A stretch of DNA of 64,000 bases from Azotobacter chroococcum (GTDB lineage: Bacteria; Pseudomonadota; Gammaproteobacteria; Pseudomonadales; Pseudomonadaceae): the NCBI RefSeq assembly GCF_004339665.1, contig NZ_SMMU01000005.1, forward strand, positions 124,001 to 188,000, in the 5' to 3' direction. Both the position numbers and the translations under genes were made by a program. The notes under the pieces are model-generated. The model made no database searches and was not told where the DNA came from. It saw only the letters and a program-made list of their open reading frames with translations. This document shows, piece after piece, positions 18,695-29,007 of the stretch; position 1 is the stretch's first letter; each line of letters opens with the position of its first letter.

Positions 18695-20197
18695 TCAGAG
18701 CTCCGGGCGCATGTGCGGGAAGAGGATCACATCGCGGATCGACGGCGAATCGGTCAGCAGCATCACCAGGCGGTCGATGCCGATGCCTTCACCGGCGGTC
18801 GGCGGCATGCCGTATTCCAGGGCGCGCACGAAGTCGGCGTCGAAGTGCATGGCCTCGTCGTCGCCGGCATCCTTGTCCCGGACCTGCTGCATGAAGCGCT
18901 CGGCCTGGTCTTCGGCGTCGTTCAGCTCGGAGTAGGCGTTGGCGATCTCGCGGCCGCCGATGAACAGCTCGAAGCGGTCGGTGACGCTCGGGTCGTCATC
19001 GCTGCGCCGCGCCAGCGGCGAGACCTCGAAGGGATAGCGGGTGATGAAGGTCGGCTGTTCCAGGCGGTGCTCGACCAGTTCCTCGAAGATCATCGTCTGC
19101 AGCTTGCCGAGGCCCTCGAAGCCCTTGACGTCGGCACCGGCCTTCCTGGCGATGACGCGACATTTCTCGATGTCGCGCAGATCCTCGGCGGAGATTTCCG
19201 GGTTGTAGCGGAGGATCGAGTCGAACACCGACAGGCGGGTGAAGGGCTCGCCGAAGTGGAACACCTTGCCCTGGTAGGGCACGTCCGTGGTTCCCAGCAC
19301 CAGCTGCGCCAGCTCGCGGAACAGCTGCTCGGTGAGGTCCATGTTGTCCTCGTAGTCGGCGTAGGCCTGGTAGAACTCGAGCATGGTGAACTCGGGGTTG
19401 TGGCGGGTCGAGACGCCTTCGTTGCGGAAGTTGCGGTTGATCTCGAAGACCCGCTCGAAGCCGCCGACCACCAGGCGCTTGAGGTAGAGTTCGGGCGCGA
19501 TGCGCAGGAACATCGGCAGGTCCAGCGCGTTGTGGTGGGTCTGGAAGGGCTTGGCCGCGGCGCCGCCGGGGATGACCTGCAGCATCGGCGTTTCCACTTC
19601 GAGGAAATCGCGCTCGGCGAGGAAGCGGCGGATGTAGCCGATGATCTGCGAGCGCACGCGGAAGGTGTGGCGGGTTTCCTCGTTGACCATCAGGTCGACA
19701 TAGCGCTGGCGGTAGCGCTGCTCGGTGTCGGTCAGGCCGTGGTGCTTGTCCGGCAGCGGGCGCAGCGACTTGGTCAGCAGGCGCACGCTCTGCATGTGCA
19801 CGTAGAGGTCGCCCTTGCCGGAACGCGCCAGGCTGCCCTCGGCGGCGATGATGTCGCCAAGGTCCCAGTGCTTGACGGCTTCCAGGGTCTCGGCCGGCAG
19901 AGTCTTGCGGTCGACGTAGACCTGGATACGCCCGGTCATGTCCTGGATGACCATGAAGGCGCCGCGGTTGAGCATGATGCGTCCGGCCACCTTGACCGGG
20001 ATCGCCGCCGCTTCCAGCTCCTCCTTGCTCGCCTCGGCATAGCGCTTCTGCAGGTCGGCGCAGTGGCTGTCGCGGCGAAAATCGTTGGGGAAGGCGTTGC
20101 CCTTCGCCCGCTCGGCGGCAAGCTTTTCCTTGCGCAGGGCGATCAGCTTGTTTTCTTCTTCGTGGAGGGCATGCTGGTTCAGCGGTTGTTCGCTCAT
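18695..20197 (-). CDS. lysS: lysyl-tRNA synthetase, class II
   Basis: 500 residues, the standard length for bacterial class II LysRS, which charges tRNA-Lys. The N-terminal OB-fold anticodon-binding domain ([12 protein letters not shown], about residues 65-150) precedes the catalytic core with motif 2 ([20 protein letters not shown]) and motif 3 ([10 protein letters not shown]). The start at 20197 (MSEQPLNQH) has the conserved beginning; upstream in-frame codons fall in a repeat-like leader. It lies downstream of prfB in the classic prfB-lysS order, 122 bases apart. Confidence 0.97.
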   Translation of the reverse strand: MSEQPLNQHALHEEENKLIALRKEKLAAERAKGNAFPNDFRRDSHCADLQKRYAEASKEELEAAAIPVKVAGRIMLNRGAFMVIQDMTGRIQVYVDRKTLPAETLEAVKHWDLGDIIAAEGSLARSGKGDLYVHMQSVRLLTKSLRPLPDKHHGLTDTEQRYRQRYVDLMVNEETRHTFRVRSQIIGYIRRFLAERDFLEVETPMLQVIPGGAAAKPFQTHHNALDLPMFLRIAPELYLKRLVVGGFERVFEINRNFRNEGVSTRHNPEFTMLEFYQAYADYEDNMDLTEQLFRELAQLVLGTTDVPYQGKVFHFGEPFTRLSVFDSILRYNPEISAEDLRDIEKCRVIARKAGADVKGFEGLGKLQTMIFEELVEHRLEQPTFITRYPFEVSPLARRSDDDPSVTDRFELFIGGREIANAYSELNDAEDQAERFMQQVRDKDAGDDEAMHFDADFVRALEYGMPPTAGEGIGIDRLVMLLTDSPSIRDVILFPHMRPEL

Positions 20198-20225
20198 GGT
20201 CGTGTCATGTTCCTGATAGGTTGCA

Positions 20226-20310
20226 TCCCCTCGCCGCGCCGGGGAGAGGGTTCGGAAGAGGTGCAGCAAGCCCCTCCCCCCTGCCCCCAGCCCGCCCGGC
20301 GGAAGGGGGC
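20226..20310. repeat. C/G-tract intergenic repeat-like element
   Basis: The prfB-lysS gap is filled by alternating runs such as CCCCTCGCC, GGGGAGAGGG, CCCCTCCCCCC and GGAAGGGGGC that can fold on themselves. The pattern looks like the CCCTCTCC-type repeats scattered through many proteobacterial genomes. Copy number cannot be judged from this window. Confidence 0.45.
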
Positions 20311-20319
20311 GTCAAGGCT

Positions 20320-21415
20320 TCAGAGCCCCTGCTTGAGGCTGGCCTCGATGAAGTCGTCGAGATCGCCGTCCAGCACCGCATCGCAGTTGCTGTTCTCGAT
20401 GCCGGTGCGCAGATCCTTGATCCGCGACTGGTCGAGCACGTAGGAGCGGATCTGGTGGCCCCAGCCGATATCCGACTTGGTGTCTTCCAGGGCCTGGGCC
20501 GCGGCATTGCGCTTCTGCACCTCCAGCTCGTACAGCTTGGCGCGCAGCATCTTCATCGCCGTGTCCTTGTTGGCGTGCTGGGAACGCTCGTTCTGGCAGC
20601 TCACCACGGTGTTGGTCGGCAGGTGGGTGATGCGCACGGCGGAGTCGGTGGTGTTCACGTGCTGGCCACCGGCGCCGGAGGAGCGGTAGGTGTCGATGCG
20701 CAGGTCGGCCGGGTTGATATCGATCTCGATGTTGTCGTCGATTTCCGGCGAGGCGAACACTGCGGTAAACGAGGTATGCCGGCGGTTGCCGGAATCGAAC
20801 GGGCTCTTGCGCACCAGCCGGTGCACGCCGATCTCGGTACGCAGCCAGCCAAAGGCATATTCGCCCTTGACATGCACGGTGGCGCCCTTGATACCGGCGA
20901 CCTCACCTTCGGAGAGCTCCATGATGGTGGCGTCGAAGCCGTGCTTGTCGGCCCAGCGCAGGTACATGCGCAATAGCATGTTGGCCCAGTCCTGGGCCTC
21001 GGTGCCGCCGGAGCCGGCCTGGATGTCGAGATAGGCGTTGTTGGCATCCATCTCGCCGCTGAACATGCGGCGGAACTCCAGCTTTTCGAGGATCCCGCGC
21101 AGGCGCTCGACTTCGCTGGCGACGTCGTTCACCGCGCCCTCGTCGCTCTCCTCGGCGGCCATCTCCAGCAGGTCACGGGAGTCGGCCAGGCTGCCGGTGA
21201 GTTCGTCCAGGGTTTCGACGATCTGCGCCAGCTGGGCGCGTTCGCGGCCCAGATTCTGCGCGTATTCCGGATTGCTCCAGATGTTCGGGTCTTCCAGCTC
21301 GCGGTTGACTTCAATCAGGCGGTCATGCTTCTGATCGTAGTCAAAGATACCCCCGAATGGTCTGGGTGCGTTCGGACAGGTCCTTGATGCTGTTGACGAT
21401 CGGGTTGATTTCCAT
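20320..21415 (-). CDS. prfB: peptide chain release factor 2 (programmed frameshift)
   Basis: RF2 releases peptides at UGA and UAA. Translation starts at 21415 ([10 protein letters not shown]), reads 24 codons to CTT (21346-21344), shifts +1 at the in-frame TGA (21343-21341) and continues from 21342 to 20320, for about 364 residues. The body has the SPF anticodon-like tripeptide (RKSPFDSG) and the catalytic GGQ in [10 protein letters not shown] (about residue 250). The frameshift lets RF2 regulate its own level. It is the upstream gene of a prfB-lysS operon. Confidence 0.96.
21340..21355 (-). promoter_or_regulatory. prfB +1 programmed frameshift site
   Basis: The minus strand reads CGGGGGTATCTTTGAC: an internal Shine-Dalgarno-like GGGGG three bases before the CTT slippery codon, then TGA followed by C, the weak stop context. 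It is essentially the E. coli site. Confidence 0.95.
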
Positions 21416-21521
21416 GGTGGGCAGCACTCGCGGTCGGACAGTTCGAAAAGCCGGGGAGTATAACGCAGCGGGCCGTGACTGACAGCCCGCGCGTCCGCAC
21501 GCCGTGCCGCGCCAGCCGGGC

Positions 21522-22223
21522 TCAGGCGGCCCTGGCCTGAGCCTCCAGCTCCGCCTGGAGCTGCGGGTCGAGCCTCAGCTGCCGGGCCAGCTCGTCGAGG
21601 TAGGCACGCTCCATGAACTGCTCCTCGTCGACCGCCAGGAGGCTCGCGAGGTAGATCTCCGCAGCCAGTTCCGGCGTGTCGGCGGCCCTGGCCACCTCGG
21701 CCGGGTCCAGCGGCCTGTTCAACTCGGCATGCAGCCAGCGTTGCAGCTCGTCATCCTCAGCGACCTTCGCCAGCTCGCTCTCGATCAGCTGACGCTCGCG
21801 CTCGTCCACATGCCCGTCGGCCTTGGCCGCGGCGACCAGCGCCCTGAGCAGTGCCTGACTGTGCTCCTCGGCCTTTTCCGGCGGCAGGCGGTCGAGGGTC
21901 TGCGGCTCGCGCCGGGGAGCGCCGGCCTGCCGTGCCTGCCAGTTGCTGAAGGCCTGGTAGGCCAGCACCCCGAGAGCGGCGAGACCGCCATAGGCCATGG
22001 CGTTGCCGCCCAGCTTGCCGAGTCGCCGCTTGCCGAGCAGCAGGCCGAGGGCGCCGGCTGCCAGCGCGCCCTTGCCTTTGCCGCCCATCAGGGCGCCGCC
22101 GGCACCGCCGAGAAGATCGCCGAGCCCGCCAACCCCGCTTCCACTGCCGGGCAGTGGCTGCCCCTGGCGGCGAAAGCCCTGGGCGGACCTGAGCAGTTGA
22201 TCGAGCAATCCACTGGTGTTCAT
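21522..22223 (-). CDS. DUF533/TerB-like inner membrane protein
   Basis: 233 residues. The N-terminal third is a low-complexity Gly-rich segment ([20 protein letters not shown]) followed by a hydrophobic stretch ([16 protein letters not shown]). The C-terminal DUF533 domain (about 105-225) is helical and TerB-like, with the acidic segment [21 protein letters not shown] that resembles the divalent-metal-binding part of TerB. The function is unknown in this family; YebE of E. coli is a relative. It lies 38 bases downstream of the Old Yellow Enzyme gene in the same direction. Confidence 0.83.
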   Translation of the reverse strand: MNTSGLLDQLLRSAQGFRRQGQPLPGSGSGVGGLGDLLGGAGGALMGGKGKGALAAGALGLLLGKRRLGKLGGNAMAYGGLAALGVLAYQAFSNWQARQAGAPRREPQTLDRLPPEKAEEHSQALLRALVAAAKADGHVDERERQLIESELAKVAEDDELQRWLHAELNRPLDPAEVARAADTPELAAEIYLASLLAVDEEQFMERAYLDELARQLRLDPQLQAELEAQARAA

Positions 22224-22261
22224 CGCGCAGTCTCCTCTGGTCGAAGCGCGAGACCGGCGGA

Positions 22262-23479
<1,218 letters not shown>

Positions 23480-25192
23480 TCAGCGGGCCTCGAGATGCAC
23501 CACCACCAGCTGCACGCTCTCCTGCCCGCGGTATTCGTTGACGTCCAGCCGGTAGGCCAGCTCGATCCAGCGCACCGTGGGGTTCGGCCATTGCTCGCGG
23601 TCGATGTTGAAGGCGATGGCGTCGAGCTGCAGCGCGCCGCACTCGCTGCGTACCACCAGCTTCAGATGACGCTCGCCGACCAGGCGCTGCTGAACGACCT
23701 GGAACATTCCATGGAACAGCGGCTCGGGAAAATGCTGGCCCCAAGGGCCGGCCTGGCGCAGGGCGCGGGCCAGGTCGAGGTGAAACTCCTCGACGCCGAG
23801 CTGGCCGTCGGAGAGCAGCCGTCCGGTCAGATCGTCGGCGCAGAGCTGGCGGCGCACCTCGGTGTCGAAGGCGGCGGCGAAGGCAGCGAAGTTCTCCTCC
23901 GGGAGCGACAGCCCGGCGGCCATCGCATGCCCGCCGAACTTGCTGATCAGACCCGGATGGCGGGCCGCCACTGCATCCAGCGCATCGCGGATGTGGAAGC
24001 CCGGCACCGAGCGCGCCGAGCCCTTGAGCAGGCCGTCGCCCGCATCGGCGAAGGCGATGGCCGGACGGTGATAGCGCTCCTTGAGACGCGAGGCGAGAAT
24101 GCCGATCACCCCCTGGTGCCAGTCCGGCTCGAACAGACAGAGGCCGAAGGGCAACTCCTCGACCGGCAGCTCCTTGAGCTGGGCCAGCGCCTCGCGCTGC
24201 ATGCCCTGCTCGATGGCCTTGCGGTCCTGGTTGAGCTGGTCGAGCTGTACCGCCATGTCGCGGGCCAGCCCCTCGTCCTCGCAGAGCAGGCATTCGATGC
24301 CGAGGGACATGTCGTCGAGCCGCCCGGCGGCGTTCAGCCGCGGTCCGAGAATGAAGCCGAGGTCGGTGGAGGTGATCCGCCGGTAGTCGCGGCCGGCCAC
24401 CTCGAGCAGCGCGCGCAGCCCCGGCCGAGCCCGTCCGGCACGGATGCGCGCCAACCCCTGGTGGACCAGGATGCGGTTGTTGGCGTCCAGCGGCACCACG
24501 TCGGCGACGCTGCCCAGGGCGACCAGATCGAGCAGCTCGGCCAGGTTCGGCTCGCTTCGCGCCCCGGCGAACCAGCCCAGCTCGCGCAGCCGGGCGCGCA
24601 GCGCCAGCAGCACGTAGAAGATCACCCCAACCCCGGCCATGGCCTTGCTGGAAAAATCGCAGCCCGGCTGGTTGGGATTGACGATGGCGTCCGCCGCCGG
24701 CAGCTCGCGGCCCGGCAGGTGGTGGTCGGTGACCAGCACGCGCAGGCCGGCAGCCCTGGCCGCGGCCACGCCATCGAGGCTGGAGATGCCGTTGTCCACC
24801 GTCACCAGCAGCTCCGGCCGGCGCTCCAGGGCCACGGCGACGATCTCGGGGGTCAGCCCGTAGCCGTACTCGAAGCGGTTCGGCACTAGGTAGTCGACAT
24901 GCGCCGCGCCGAGCAGGCGCAGACCGAGCACGCCGACCGTGCTGGCGGTGGCGCCGTCGGCGTCGAAGTCGCCGACGAAGAGGATGCGCCGGCGCTCGCG
25001 CAACGCCTCGATCAGCAGCTCCACCGCCGTCTCGATGCCCTTGAGCTGGCGGAAGGGCAGCAGCCGTGCCAGCCCCTTGTCCAGTTCGGCCGCGGACTGC
25101 ACGCCGCGGGCGGCGTAGAGGCGGGTCAGCAGCGGCGGCAGGTCGCCCAGCGCGGGCAGTCGTTCGGGCAGCGGGCGGGGTTCGATACGCAT
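23480..25192 (-). CDS. recJ: single-stranded-DNA-specific exonuclease RecJ
   Basis: 570-residue 5'-3' ssDNA exonuclease of the DHH superfamily, acting in RecF-pathway recombination and mismatch repair. Metal-binding motifs appear in order: VGDFDADGATAS (about residues 73-84), the DNGIS segment, DHHLPG (DHH) and LGFILGPRLNAAGR. The DHHA1 domain has GGHAMAAGLSL, and a C-terminal OB-like part follows. Length matches E. coli RecJ (577). It reads in the same direction as yaeQ upstream, with a 91-base gap. Confidence 0.96.
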   Translation of the reverse strand: MRIEPRPLPERLPALGDLPPLLTRLYAARGVQSAAELDKGLARLLPFRQLKGIETAVELLIEALRERRRILFVGDFDADGATASTVGVLGLRLLGAAHVDYLVPNRFEYGYGLTPEIVAVALERRPELLVTVDNGISSLDGVAAARAAGLRVLVTDHHLPGRELPAADAIVNPNQPGCDFSSKAMAGVGVIFYVLLALRARLRELGWFAGARSEPNLAELLDLVALGSVADVVPLDANNRILVHQGLARIRAGRARPGLRALLEVAGRDYRRITSTDLGFILGPRLNAAGRLDDMSLGIECLLCEDEGLARDMAVQLDQLNQDRKAIEQGMQREALAQLKELPVEELPFGLCLFEPDWHQGVIGILASRLKERYHRPAIAFADAGDGLLKGSARSVPGFHIRDALDAVAARHPGLISKFGGHAMAAGLSLPEENFAAFAAAFDTEVRRQLCADDLTGRLLSDGQLGVEEFHLDLARALRQAGPWGQHFPEPLFHGMFQVVQQRLVGERHLKLVVRSECGALQLDAIAFNIDREQWPNPTVRWIELAYRLDVNEYRGQESVQLVVVHLEAR

Positions 25193-25283
25193 GACGGGGA
25201 AAGGGACTCAAATTCTATGGCGGTGAGCGCATTTGGGAGCAAAGCCGATCGCAAATGAATGGGCTCCCACGAAGAAACGGCGA

Positions 25284-25823
25284 TCAGCGCTCGCCGAGCA
25301 GCCACTCCAGGGGGACCTCGTGCTGGCCGCGCTCGTCGGTGACGAACAGTTCGCCGTCGCTGATCATCACGCTCCACTGGATGCTGCGCGGCAGGTCCCG
25401 AGCCAACGCGCCCAGCGCCTCGGCATCGACGGCGGCGATGGAGAGGTTCTTCAGGCCCTTCACCGCGTCCACGACCTTGCCCTGCCAGACCCGCAGGCTG
25501 CCATAGGCCAGCAGGCTGACCCGCTCGGCGCGGCGCGAGCACCAGGTCAGACGCTCGGCGTCCGGCTGGCCGACCTCGATCCAGTGCAGGATGCGGTCAT
25601 CGAGGCTCTTCTGCCACAGCGCCGGCTCGTCGACGTCCGACAGGCCGCGGCCGAAGGCCAGCTGCTCGTCGTACCAGAGGGCATAGGCGATCAGCCGCAC
25701 GGCCAGACGTTCCTCGGTCTCCGAGGGATGCCGGGCGACGGTGAAGCGCAGGCTCTCGTAGACCCCGCGATCCAGGTCGGTGAGGTTGAGTTCGACTTTG
25801 TAGGGGGTGGCTTGCAGGGCCAT
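25284..25823 (-). CDS. yaeQ: YaeQ family protein
   Basis: 179-residue protein with the YaeQ pattern: MALQATPYKVELNLTDLDR at the N-terminus, ARHPSETEERLAVRLIAYAL and ISDGELFVTDE near the end. The fold resembles PD-(D/E)XK nucleases; E. coli YaeQ was once tied to RfaH-independent hemolysin expression, but no enzymatic role is established. The start at 25823 was preferred over 25856 because the family begins there. It sits between the diguanylate cyclase gene and recJ, all on the minus strand. Confidence 0.9.
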   Translation of the reverse strand: MALQATPYKVELNLTDLDRGVYESLRFTVARHPSETEERLAVRLIAYALWYDEQLAFGRGLSDVDEPALWQKSLDDRILHWIEVGQPDAERLTWCSRRAERVSLLAYGSLRVWQGKVVDAVKGLKNLSIAAVDAEALGALARDLPRSIQWSVMISDGELFVTDERGQHEVPLEWLLGER

Positions 25824-25890
25824 GGCAGGCGTCCGGTCCGATCCGAGGGGCGGCAAGTGTACCCCGAATCAGGACACCGGACTGCAGCAC

Positions 25891-27036
25891 TCAGTCGGCG
25901 AACCGCTCGACCCGGTTGCGGCCCTTGGCCTTGGCCCGGTACAGCGCCTGATCGCCCAGCGCCAGCAGGCGCGACAGCTCGTAACCGGCCTGCGCCGTGG
26001 AGGCGATGCCGATGCTGACGCTGACGCGCACCTCCGTCCCCAGCAACAACTCGCTGCAGGCCCGGCGGATGCGCTCGGCCACCTGCAGCGCCGCCATCTC
26101 GTCGGCCCCGGGCAGCAGGCAGGCGAACTCCTCGCCGCCGATGCGCCCGCAGATATCCTGCTGGCGGATGCCCAGCGCCAGCAGACGGCCGAAGGCGATC
26201 AGCGCCGCATCGCCCATGGCGTGGCCATGGGTGTCGTTCAAGCGCTTGAAGTGATCGAGGTCGCAGAGCAACAGGGTCGCCGGCCGCCCCTCGGCGGCGC
26301 AGCGAACCAGCAGGGCCTCGCTGCCGACGGTGAAGGCCCGGCGGTTGCCGATGTCGGTGAGCGGATCGCGATAGGCCACCGCGCGGTAACGCAGCTCGGC
26401 GCGCTCGCGGACCATGGCCAGGGTGGCGAAGGCCATGCCGATGACGAACAGGAAGGCCTCCAGCAGCCGCCAGGTCAGGAAGCCGCCGTCCAGTCCGCCC
26501 CATATCCAGTCGATGTCGTGCCTGCCGCTCAGCAACAGAAGCCCGCTGCAGAAGAGTGCGTGCGCCAGCAGCAAGGCCAGTACCGGACCAATGGCGACCT
26601 CCAGCAGCCGGCGCGCGCCCCACAGCTCCCCAGCCGTCAGCAGGGTATAGAGGATCGTGAGCAGGGTGGCGACCGTCAGCCGCAACGATACCGTGCTCAT
26701 GAAGTACGGCCACTGGCAGAGTAGCGCCCACAGCAGCGCACCGCCGGCAATGCCCGGCCACCAGAGGCGCCGCCCGACGAATATGCGCATGGTCGCCCAG
26801 CCCAGGCCGCTCGCCAGCTGCAGCAGCATATGGCCAAGCATGATGGACAGGGTGTCCATCCCCCGGCCACGCAAGCCGACCACCAGCACGCCCAGCCCCG
26901 CCAGCAGGAGCGTTCCGGCCGAGCAGCCGAGGGTCAACTCGCCATCACTGCGCCACCATACATGCAGCATCAGGCAGCCCAGCAGGGTGAGCACGTAGAC
27001 ATTCAGCAAAAACAGCGTGGGCAGATGCAGGCTCAT
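25891..27036 (-). CDS. membrane diguanylate cyclase (GGDEF)
   Basis: 381 residues. About six or seven transmembrane helices fill residues 5-205 (for example LFLLNVYVLTLLGCLML). The C-terminal GGDEF domain (about 220-378) has DPLTDIGNRRAF, the active-site GGEEF and, five residues before it, RQQD, which fits the RxxD inhibitory site. It should make cyclic-di-GMP from two GTP and be product-inhibited. The N-terminal region is not a recognised MASE domain. It is divergent from the CoA transferase gene at 27182 and followed by yaeQ. Confidence 0.92.
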   Translation of the reverse strand: MSLHLPTLFLLNVYVLTLLGCLMLHVWWRSDGELTLGCSAGTLLLAGLGVLVVGLRGRGMDTLSIMLGHMLLQLASGLGWATMRIFVGRRLWWPGIAGGALLWALLCQWPYFMSTVSLRLTVATLLTILYTLLTAGELWGARRLLEVAIGPVLALLLAHALFCSGLLLLSGRHDIDWIWGGLDGGFLTWRLLEAFLFVIGMAFATLAMVRERAELRYRAVAYRDPLTDIGNRRAFTVGSEALLVRCAAEGRPATLLLCDLDHFKRLNDTHGHAMGDAALIAFGRLLALGIRQQDICGRIGGEEFACLLPGADEMAALQVAERIRRACSELLLGTEVRVSVSIGIASTAQAGYELSRLLALGDQALYRAKAKGRNRVERFAD

Positions 27037-27181
27037 GGGCGGGCCGGAAGCGGTACCGGAAGGCGAAACTCTACGTGCGCCACCGGCCGGGCGCCAGAGC
27101 CTGGATGCCACGCCCGGACTGTTCGGGTCCGGCGGCACGGGGTAGAGTCGCCGCCATCGCCAGCCCGACGGACCCCACGCC

Positions 27182-28381
27182 ATGCCCAGCCCAGCCAAAC
27201 CTCTCGCCGGCCTCAAGGTGATCGAACTCGGCAGTCTGATCGCCGGCCCCTTCGCTGCGCGCCTCTGCGCGGAGTTCGGCGCCGAGGTGATCAAGGTCGA
27301 ATCACCCGACGGCGGCGATCCGCTGCGCAAGTGGCGCAAGCTCTACGAGGGCACCTCACTGTGGTGGTTCGTCCAGGCGCGCAACAAGAAGTCGCTCACC
27401 CTCAACCTCAAGCATCCGGACGGCCTGGCGATCCTCAGGCAGCTCTTGGCCGATGCGGACATCCTGATCGAGAACTTCCGTCCCGGCGTGCTGGAGAAGC
27501 TCGGCCTCGGCTGGGAGGTACTGCATGAACTCAACCCGAAGCTGGTGATGGTGCGCCTGTCCGGCTTCGGCCAGAGCGGGCCGCTGAAGGAGCAGCCGGG
27601 CTTCGGCGCGGTCGGCGAGTCGATGGGCGGCCTGCGCTACATCACCGGTTTCGAGGACCGTCCGCCGGTGCGCACCGGCATCTCCATCGGCGACTCCATC
27701 GCCGCGCTCTGGGGGGTGATCGGCGCGCTCATGGCGCTGCGCCATCGCGAGGTCGGCGGCGGCCAGGGCCAGGTGGTGGACGTGGCGCTCTACGAGGCGG
27801 TGTTTGCCATGATGGAAAGCCTGGTGCCGGAGTTCGACGTGTTCGGCTTCATCCGCGAGCGCAGCGGCAACATCATGCCCGGCATCACCCCCTCCTCCAT
27901 CCACACCTGCGCCGACGGCCGCCATCTGCAGATCGGCGCCAACGGCGATGCGATCTTCCGGCGCTTCATGCGGGCCATCGGCCGCATTGATCTGGCCGAC
28001 GACCCGACGCTCGCCGACAACGCCGGCCGCGATGCGTGCCGCGACGAACTCTACGGGGTGATCGACCGCTGGGCCGCGTCCCTGCCGGCAGACCAGGCCA
28101 TGGCCCTGCTCAACCGCGCCGAGGTACCGGCCAGCCGCATCTATTCGGTGGAAGACATGGTCGCCGACCCGCAGTTTCTCGCCCGCGAGATGTTCCTCTC
28201 CGCCCGCCTGCCGGACGGCAAGCAGTTCAAGATGCCCGGCATCGTGCCCAAGCTGTCGGACACGCCCGGCTCGGCGGACTGGGTGGGGCCGGCGCTGGGC
28301 GAGCACACGGCCGAGCTGCTGCAAGCGCTCGGTTACAGTGCAGAGCGGATCGCCGCCCTGCGCGAAAACGGAGCGGTCTGA
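27182..28381 (+). CDS. CaiB/BaiF family CoA transferase
   Basis: 399-residue class III CoA transferase, which moves CoA between carboxylic acids through an aspartyl-CoA intermediate. The opening LAGLKVIELGSLIAGPFAARLCAEFGAEVIKVE is the family signature. The catalytic Asp should be in GISIGDSIAALWG (about residue 173). Later, QVVDVALYEAV and the C-terminal MPGIVPKLSDTPG complete the pattern. No dehydrogenase, hydratase or ligase gene is beside it, so the acid it activates is unknown. It is the only plus-strand gene between 13.3 and 38 kb and ends at a strong terminator. Confidence 0.9.
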   Translation: MPSPAKPLAGLKVIELGSLIAGPFAARLCAEFGAEVIKVESPDGGDPLRKWRKLYEGTSLWWFVQARNKKSLTLNLKHPDGLAILRQLLADADILIENFRPGVLEKLGLGWEVLHELNPKLVMVRLSGFGQSGPLKEQPGFGAVGESMGGLRYITGFEDRPPVRTGISIGDSIAALWGVIGALMALRHREVGGGQGQVVDVALYEAVFAMMESLVPEFDVFGFIRERSGNIMPGITPSSIHTCADGRHLQIGANGDAIFRRFMRAIGRIDLADDPTLADNAGRDACRDELYGVIDRWAASLPADQAMALLNRAEVPASRIYSVEDMVADPQFLAREMFLSARLPDGKQFKMPGIVPKLSDTPGSADWVGPALGEHTAELLQALGYSAERIAALRENGAV

Positions 28382-28412
28382 CCTCCGGCATTGCCCTGTC
28401 CGGGGCCCCAAA

Positions 28413-28445
28413 CGAAAGGCCCCGCAGTCGTCGCGGGGCCTTTCG
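28413..28445. terminator. terminator downstream of the CoA transferase
   Basis: Perfect 13-bp stem (28413-28425 with 28433-28445) with arms CGAAAGGCCCCGC and its complement, 7-base loop, between the convergent CoA transferase and DUF3509 genes. It can serve both. Confidence 0.8.
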
Positions 28446-28458
28446 TCGCTCGCAGGGC

Positions 28459-28743
28459 TCAGAACACGGCGCTCTGCCGAGCGCACTGCCCCCGCTCCAG
28501 CGCCGCGATCACCTTGGGCGAGAGACGCCCTTCGAGGATGCGCAGGTCGCGATGGAGACCATCCACCACATCGATGAGCAACCACTTGTCCATCAATTGC
28601 ACCGGACGGAGCAGACGCTCGATCAGGATCTCGCCTGCTCCATTGTGCAGGGTCAGCAGCCGACTTCCATCCGGGCGAACCGCTCCTATATCGATCTTGT
28701 AAGGCGCCAGCGCCTCGACCAGCAACGCACGCGTGCTCTCCAT
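28459..28743 (-). CDS. DUF3509 protein, 94 aa
   Basis: Small soluble protein of the pseudomonad-specific DUF3509 family. Its conserved elements are LVEALAPYKIDI, the RPDGSRLLTL strand, and VVDGLHRDLRILEGRLSPKVI. Function is unknown; no cofactor or DNA-binding motif is seen. The start at 28743 removes a 37-residue upstream extension that has no family match, and a GAGGTG sits nine bases upstream. Its promoter was not identified in the 186 bases up to the thrC terminator. Confidence 0.82.
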   Translation of the reverse strand: MESTRALLVEALAPYKIDIGAVRPDGSRLLTLHNGAGEILIERLLRPVQLMDKWLLIDVVDGLHRDLRILEGRLSPKVIAALERGQCARQSAVF

Positions 28744-28930
28744 ATCCAAACACCTCAGGTGATGAGAAGGCTGCTTACAGCCTGCAAATGACTTGCCAGC
28801 ACGCGGAAAGTTTCCGCCCGGCCTGTTCTCCAGGCATCGGGGCACGGCGCTCATGGAAAGCAGAGAGACCCGCGAGCGGTCGCCATGACCGGCCCGCGAT
28901 GCACAGAACAGGCTACGGAGGGAATATGAA

Positions 28931-28964
28931 AGAAAAAAGCCGCCTCCCTGCCGGGAGGCGGCTT
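28931..28964 (-). terminator. terminator of the hom-thrC transcript
   Basis: 12-bp GC stem (28937-28948 with 28953-28964), 4-base loop, followed on the minus strand by CTTTTTTCTTTC. It lies 43 bases after the thrC stop and is a textbook intrinsic terminator. Confidence 0.92.
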
Positions 28965-29007
28965 CGTAGCTCGAGCGTCAGCGCGCTTCAGTGGCCAGCG
29001 GCACGCC

